Source: an uncultured Fibrobacterota bacterium (lineage in GTDB: Bacteria > Fibrobacterota > Chitinivibrionia > Chitinivibrionales > CAIOZP01). From it: a stretch of DNA of 6,890 nt. The number at the start of each line of letters is the position of its first letter. Position 1 is the first letter of the stretch. The notes under the pieces are model-generated. The model did not search any database. It had not been told where the DNA came from and saw only the letters and a list, made by a program, of their open reading frames with translations. A program made the translations under genes and the position numbers. The stretch covers positions 1 to 6,890 of the forward strand of contig CAIOZP010000002.1 of assembly GCA_903862805.1 (NCBI GenBank). The letters run 5' to 3'. This document shows, piece after piece, positions 5,271-6,890 of the stretch.

Positions 5271-6890
5271 CTATTTGTCTGCGACAGGCTTATCGATAAG
5301 TGTTCTGAGTATTTCCTGATTCCATACCTGCTTTGGGCAGGCGGTCATATATCTCTTCAGTTCCTTTTTAGCGGCATCACGTTTTCCCGAAAGAAGTTCG
5401 TGCGTTGCAAGATGAAGGAAGAAGGATGAATCGTGCAGGGATATTTTCTGCCAAAGATTCACGAACTCGGTGTTGTTCAGATTGCTGCGGTAATATGAGG
5501 CCAATATTGACGGCTGAGCGAAGCCGTAGTCGGATGTGAGGATTTCGTCGAGCAGGGAATCGGAGCTTGCAGAACCCGGTGCAAGAAAAAGTTTTTGCAA
5601 GAGCGAGAGGTGCAGGCGGGCGTTCCACGGATTTGGAATTGATGCGGGGCAGATGCGAATGACGTTGCGATAGATCGTAGTCGCATCGGTGTAATTTCCT
5701 TCGAGCTCGTCGATCTGTGCAATGGTCATCCATGCATCCCACATTGACGGCAGCGGCGTGTTGCCCGACACACAAAGATTGAGTTGCTCCATCGCTTTTG
5801 AGCGGTTTCCGGCTATGCAGTAAAGTTTTGCGATGATGATTCTCGCATACTGTTTTATTTCATCATTGCTGTAGAGATCGAGCAGGCGGATCGCTGCGGC
5901 AATTGCGGCGTCTTCGCGGCCCTGTGATGCGAGTTTTTCTATTGCCGCAAGATGCAGCCTGCCGGTCAGAACCTCTTTGTCGCCGAGTCTGCCCGAAAGA
6001 GATTCAAAAAAGATTATCGCCGAATCGAGGCTGTTGTTCCTGATAAGCGCGTCGCCGGATGCAATACAGTCGGTAATGAGCGCATCCGCCGCCTCGGTTC
6101 CGGGGAAAGTGCGCAGAAGTTTTTTCTGGGATTTGGTGAGATGAGGGAAACGTATTCCGGCATTTTCGACAAGACCTTCGATATACATTGCATCGGCCTG
6201 ATCGGATTGCTGAACGCTTGTTGTGCTGTCAAACTCGCTGAGAATCTTCATGGCATCCGAATATCTTTCGGTGCGGAAAAGGCAATCTGCGATTCTCACC
6301 TTGACGGCATCGGCCATGTGTCCTTTTGGATAATCGAGGAGAACCTCTCGGTATTCGGTGAGAGCTGTCCCGAAATCGCCGTTTTCCCAGAAACGGTCGG
6401 CGATCATTGTCGGACGCGAAAGCATCGGCATCGCCTTGCGGAAAACCTTCAGGTTGTCGAACGAAACATCGGCACCGTCAGAAAAAAATCCGGCTTTCTG
6501 ATATTCGACATTTTGCGGTGGAAAGCGATCTACAACCTGAGAAATCAGAATTCCGTTCAGCCAGTAGGAAATCACGCCATTGCTTTTTTCAATCACGGCG
6601 TGATATGTGCGGGTCGGTTTCATTGCGATGCGGTTGTTCTCGTAAATCACTACATCTGAGCCGGGCAAACACATGCCGTCAAGGCCGTCCATTCCTTTGT
6701 GAATGTAGAAACGATAGGCAACCGATGGCGCTTCGCCTGCCATGAAAAATCCGGCATTGAACGCGCGACCGCTCGAAATAATGTCGAATTCGTATTTGAA
6801 ATCTCGAGTGAAAAACCGGGGAAACATTATGTAGCTCGATGCGCTGCCGCTGCACATCAGGCGACCGCCTTCGACCTTCCACAAGCGACC
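5271..6890 (-). CDS. LamG-like/TPR repeat protein, 5'-partial
   Basis: Function not recognised. The frame is open to the right edge; the TTG codon at 6884-6882 is the first start-type codon but is preceded by in-frame Gly-Arg, and a beta domain is already under way, so the real start lies beyond the window. Numbered from that TTG, residues 1-150 look like a concanavalin/LamG or DUF1080-type jelly roll (WKVEGGRLMCSGSA, YEFDIISSG, YWLNGILISQV, VSFDNLKVFRK). From about residue 158 to the end the protein is helical with TPR-like units, for example AIIFFESL, AMEQLNLCV and ATTIYRNVIRICP. No membrane segment or catalytic motif is visible. Such C-terminal architectures can be appended to secreted proteins or to Ser/Thr kinases; the N-terminus is needed to tell. 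It is transcribed towards miaB, so it belongs to another unit. Confidence 0.82.
   Translation of the reverse strand, partial: GRLWKVEGGRLMCSGSASSYIMFPRFFTRDFKYEFDIISSGRAFNAGFFMAGEAPSVAYRFYIHKGMDGLDGMCLPGSDVVIYENNRIAMKPTRTYHAVIEKSNGVISYWLNGILISQVVDRFPPQNVEYQKAGFFSDGADVSFDNLKVFRKAMPMLSRPTMIADRFWENGDFGTALTEYREVLLDYPKGHMADAVKVRIADCLFRTERYSDAMKILSEFDSTTSVQQSDQADAMYIEGLVENAGIRFPHLTKSQKKLLRTFPGTEAADALITDCIASGDALIRNNSLDSAIIFFESLSGRLGDKEVLTGRLHLAAIEKLASQGREDAAIAAAIRLLDLYSNDEIKQYARIIIAKLYCIAGNRSKAMEQLNLCVSGNTPLPSMWDAWMTIAQIDELEGNYTDATTIYRNVIRICPASIPNPWNARLHLSLLQKLFLAPGSASSDSLLDEILTSDYGFAQPSILASYYRSNLNNTEFVNLWQKISLHDSSFFLHLATHELLSGKRDAAKKELKRYMTACPKQVWNQEILRTLIDKPVADK

Noticed and set aside
5289..5300. 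Perfect 12-base palindrome CTTATCGATAAG considered as an operator or terminator stem
   Set aside because: It has no loop or T-run, sits inside the coding end of the LamG-TPR gene, and occurs only once that I noticed; one palindrome of this size is likely chance.
5952..6659. A 235-codon + strand open frame opposite the LamG-TPR gene
   Set aside because: It lies wholly antisense to a convincing domain-bearing frame, has no recognisable domain and no clear ribosome binding site; best explained as a codon-use shadow.

Overview
This window is a dense bacterial segment of moderate GC content (I estimate about 50%). It has five genes head-to-tail on the + strand and one large gene convergent to them on the - strand. 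Gaps are at most about 25 bases, so no stretch over 300 bases lacks a gene. I see no rRNA, tRNA, CRISPR array, insertion sequence, prophage gene or integration site. The content is mostly core metabolism and RNA modification. The organism cannot be named securely. A metalloenzyme of the phosphoglycerate-mutase type next to threonine synthase, plus a long LamG-like/TPR protein, suggests a Gram-negative lineage outside the Enterobacteria, for example Bacteroidota, Fibrobacterota or deltaproteobacteria-like groups. That placement is a weak inference.

Plus strand, 1-5254: (1) the 3' part of thrC, threonine synthase, whose start lies before the window; (2) an ApgM/phosphoglycerate-mutase-like metalloenzyme sharing the four bases ATGA with thrC, best read as the proposed non-orthologous homoserine kinase; (3) an EmrE/Qac-type small multidrug resistance transporter, again joined by an ATGA overlap; (4) an M29-family metallo-aminopeptidase with its own good ribosome binding site; (5) miaB, the tRNA-A37 methylthiotransferase, also with its own ribosome binding site. 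The first two would make consecutive reactions, homoserine to O-phosphohomoserine to threonine. The last three look like passengers in the same transcription unit.

Minus strand, 6890-5271: the C-terminal 539 residues of a large protein. A concanavalin/LamG-like beta domain is followed by helical tetratricopeptide-like repeats. Its start lies beyond the right edge. Its stop codon faces that of miaB across only 16 bases, and no clear intrinsic terminator is visible there.

Most of the window is ordinary. The points deserving a second look are the probable alternative homoserine kinase, the translationally coupled SMR transporter, the tight convergent junction without a terminator, and the unassigned LamG-TPR protein. 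I found no evidence of a wholly new biological system.
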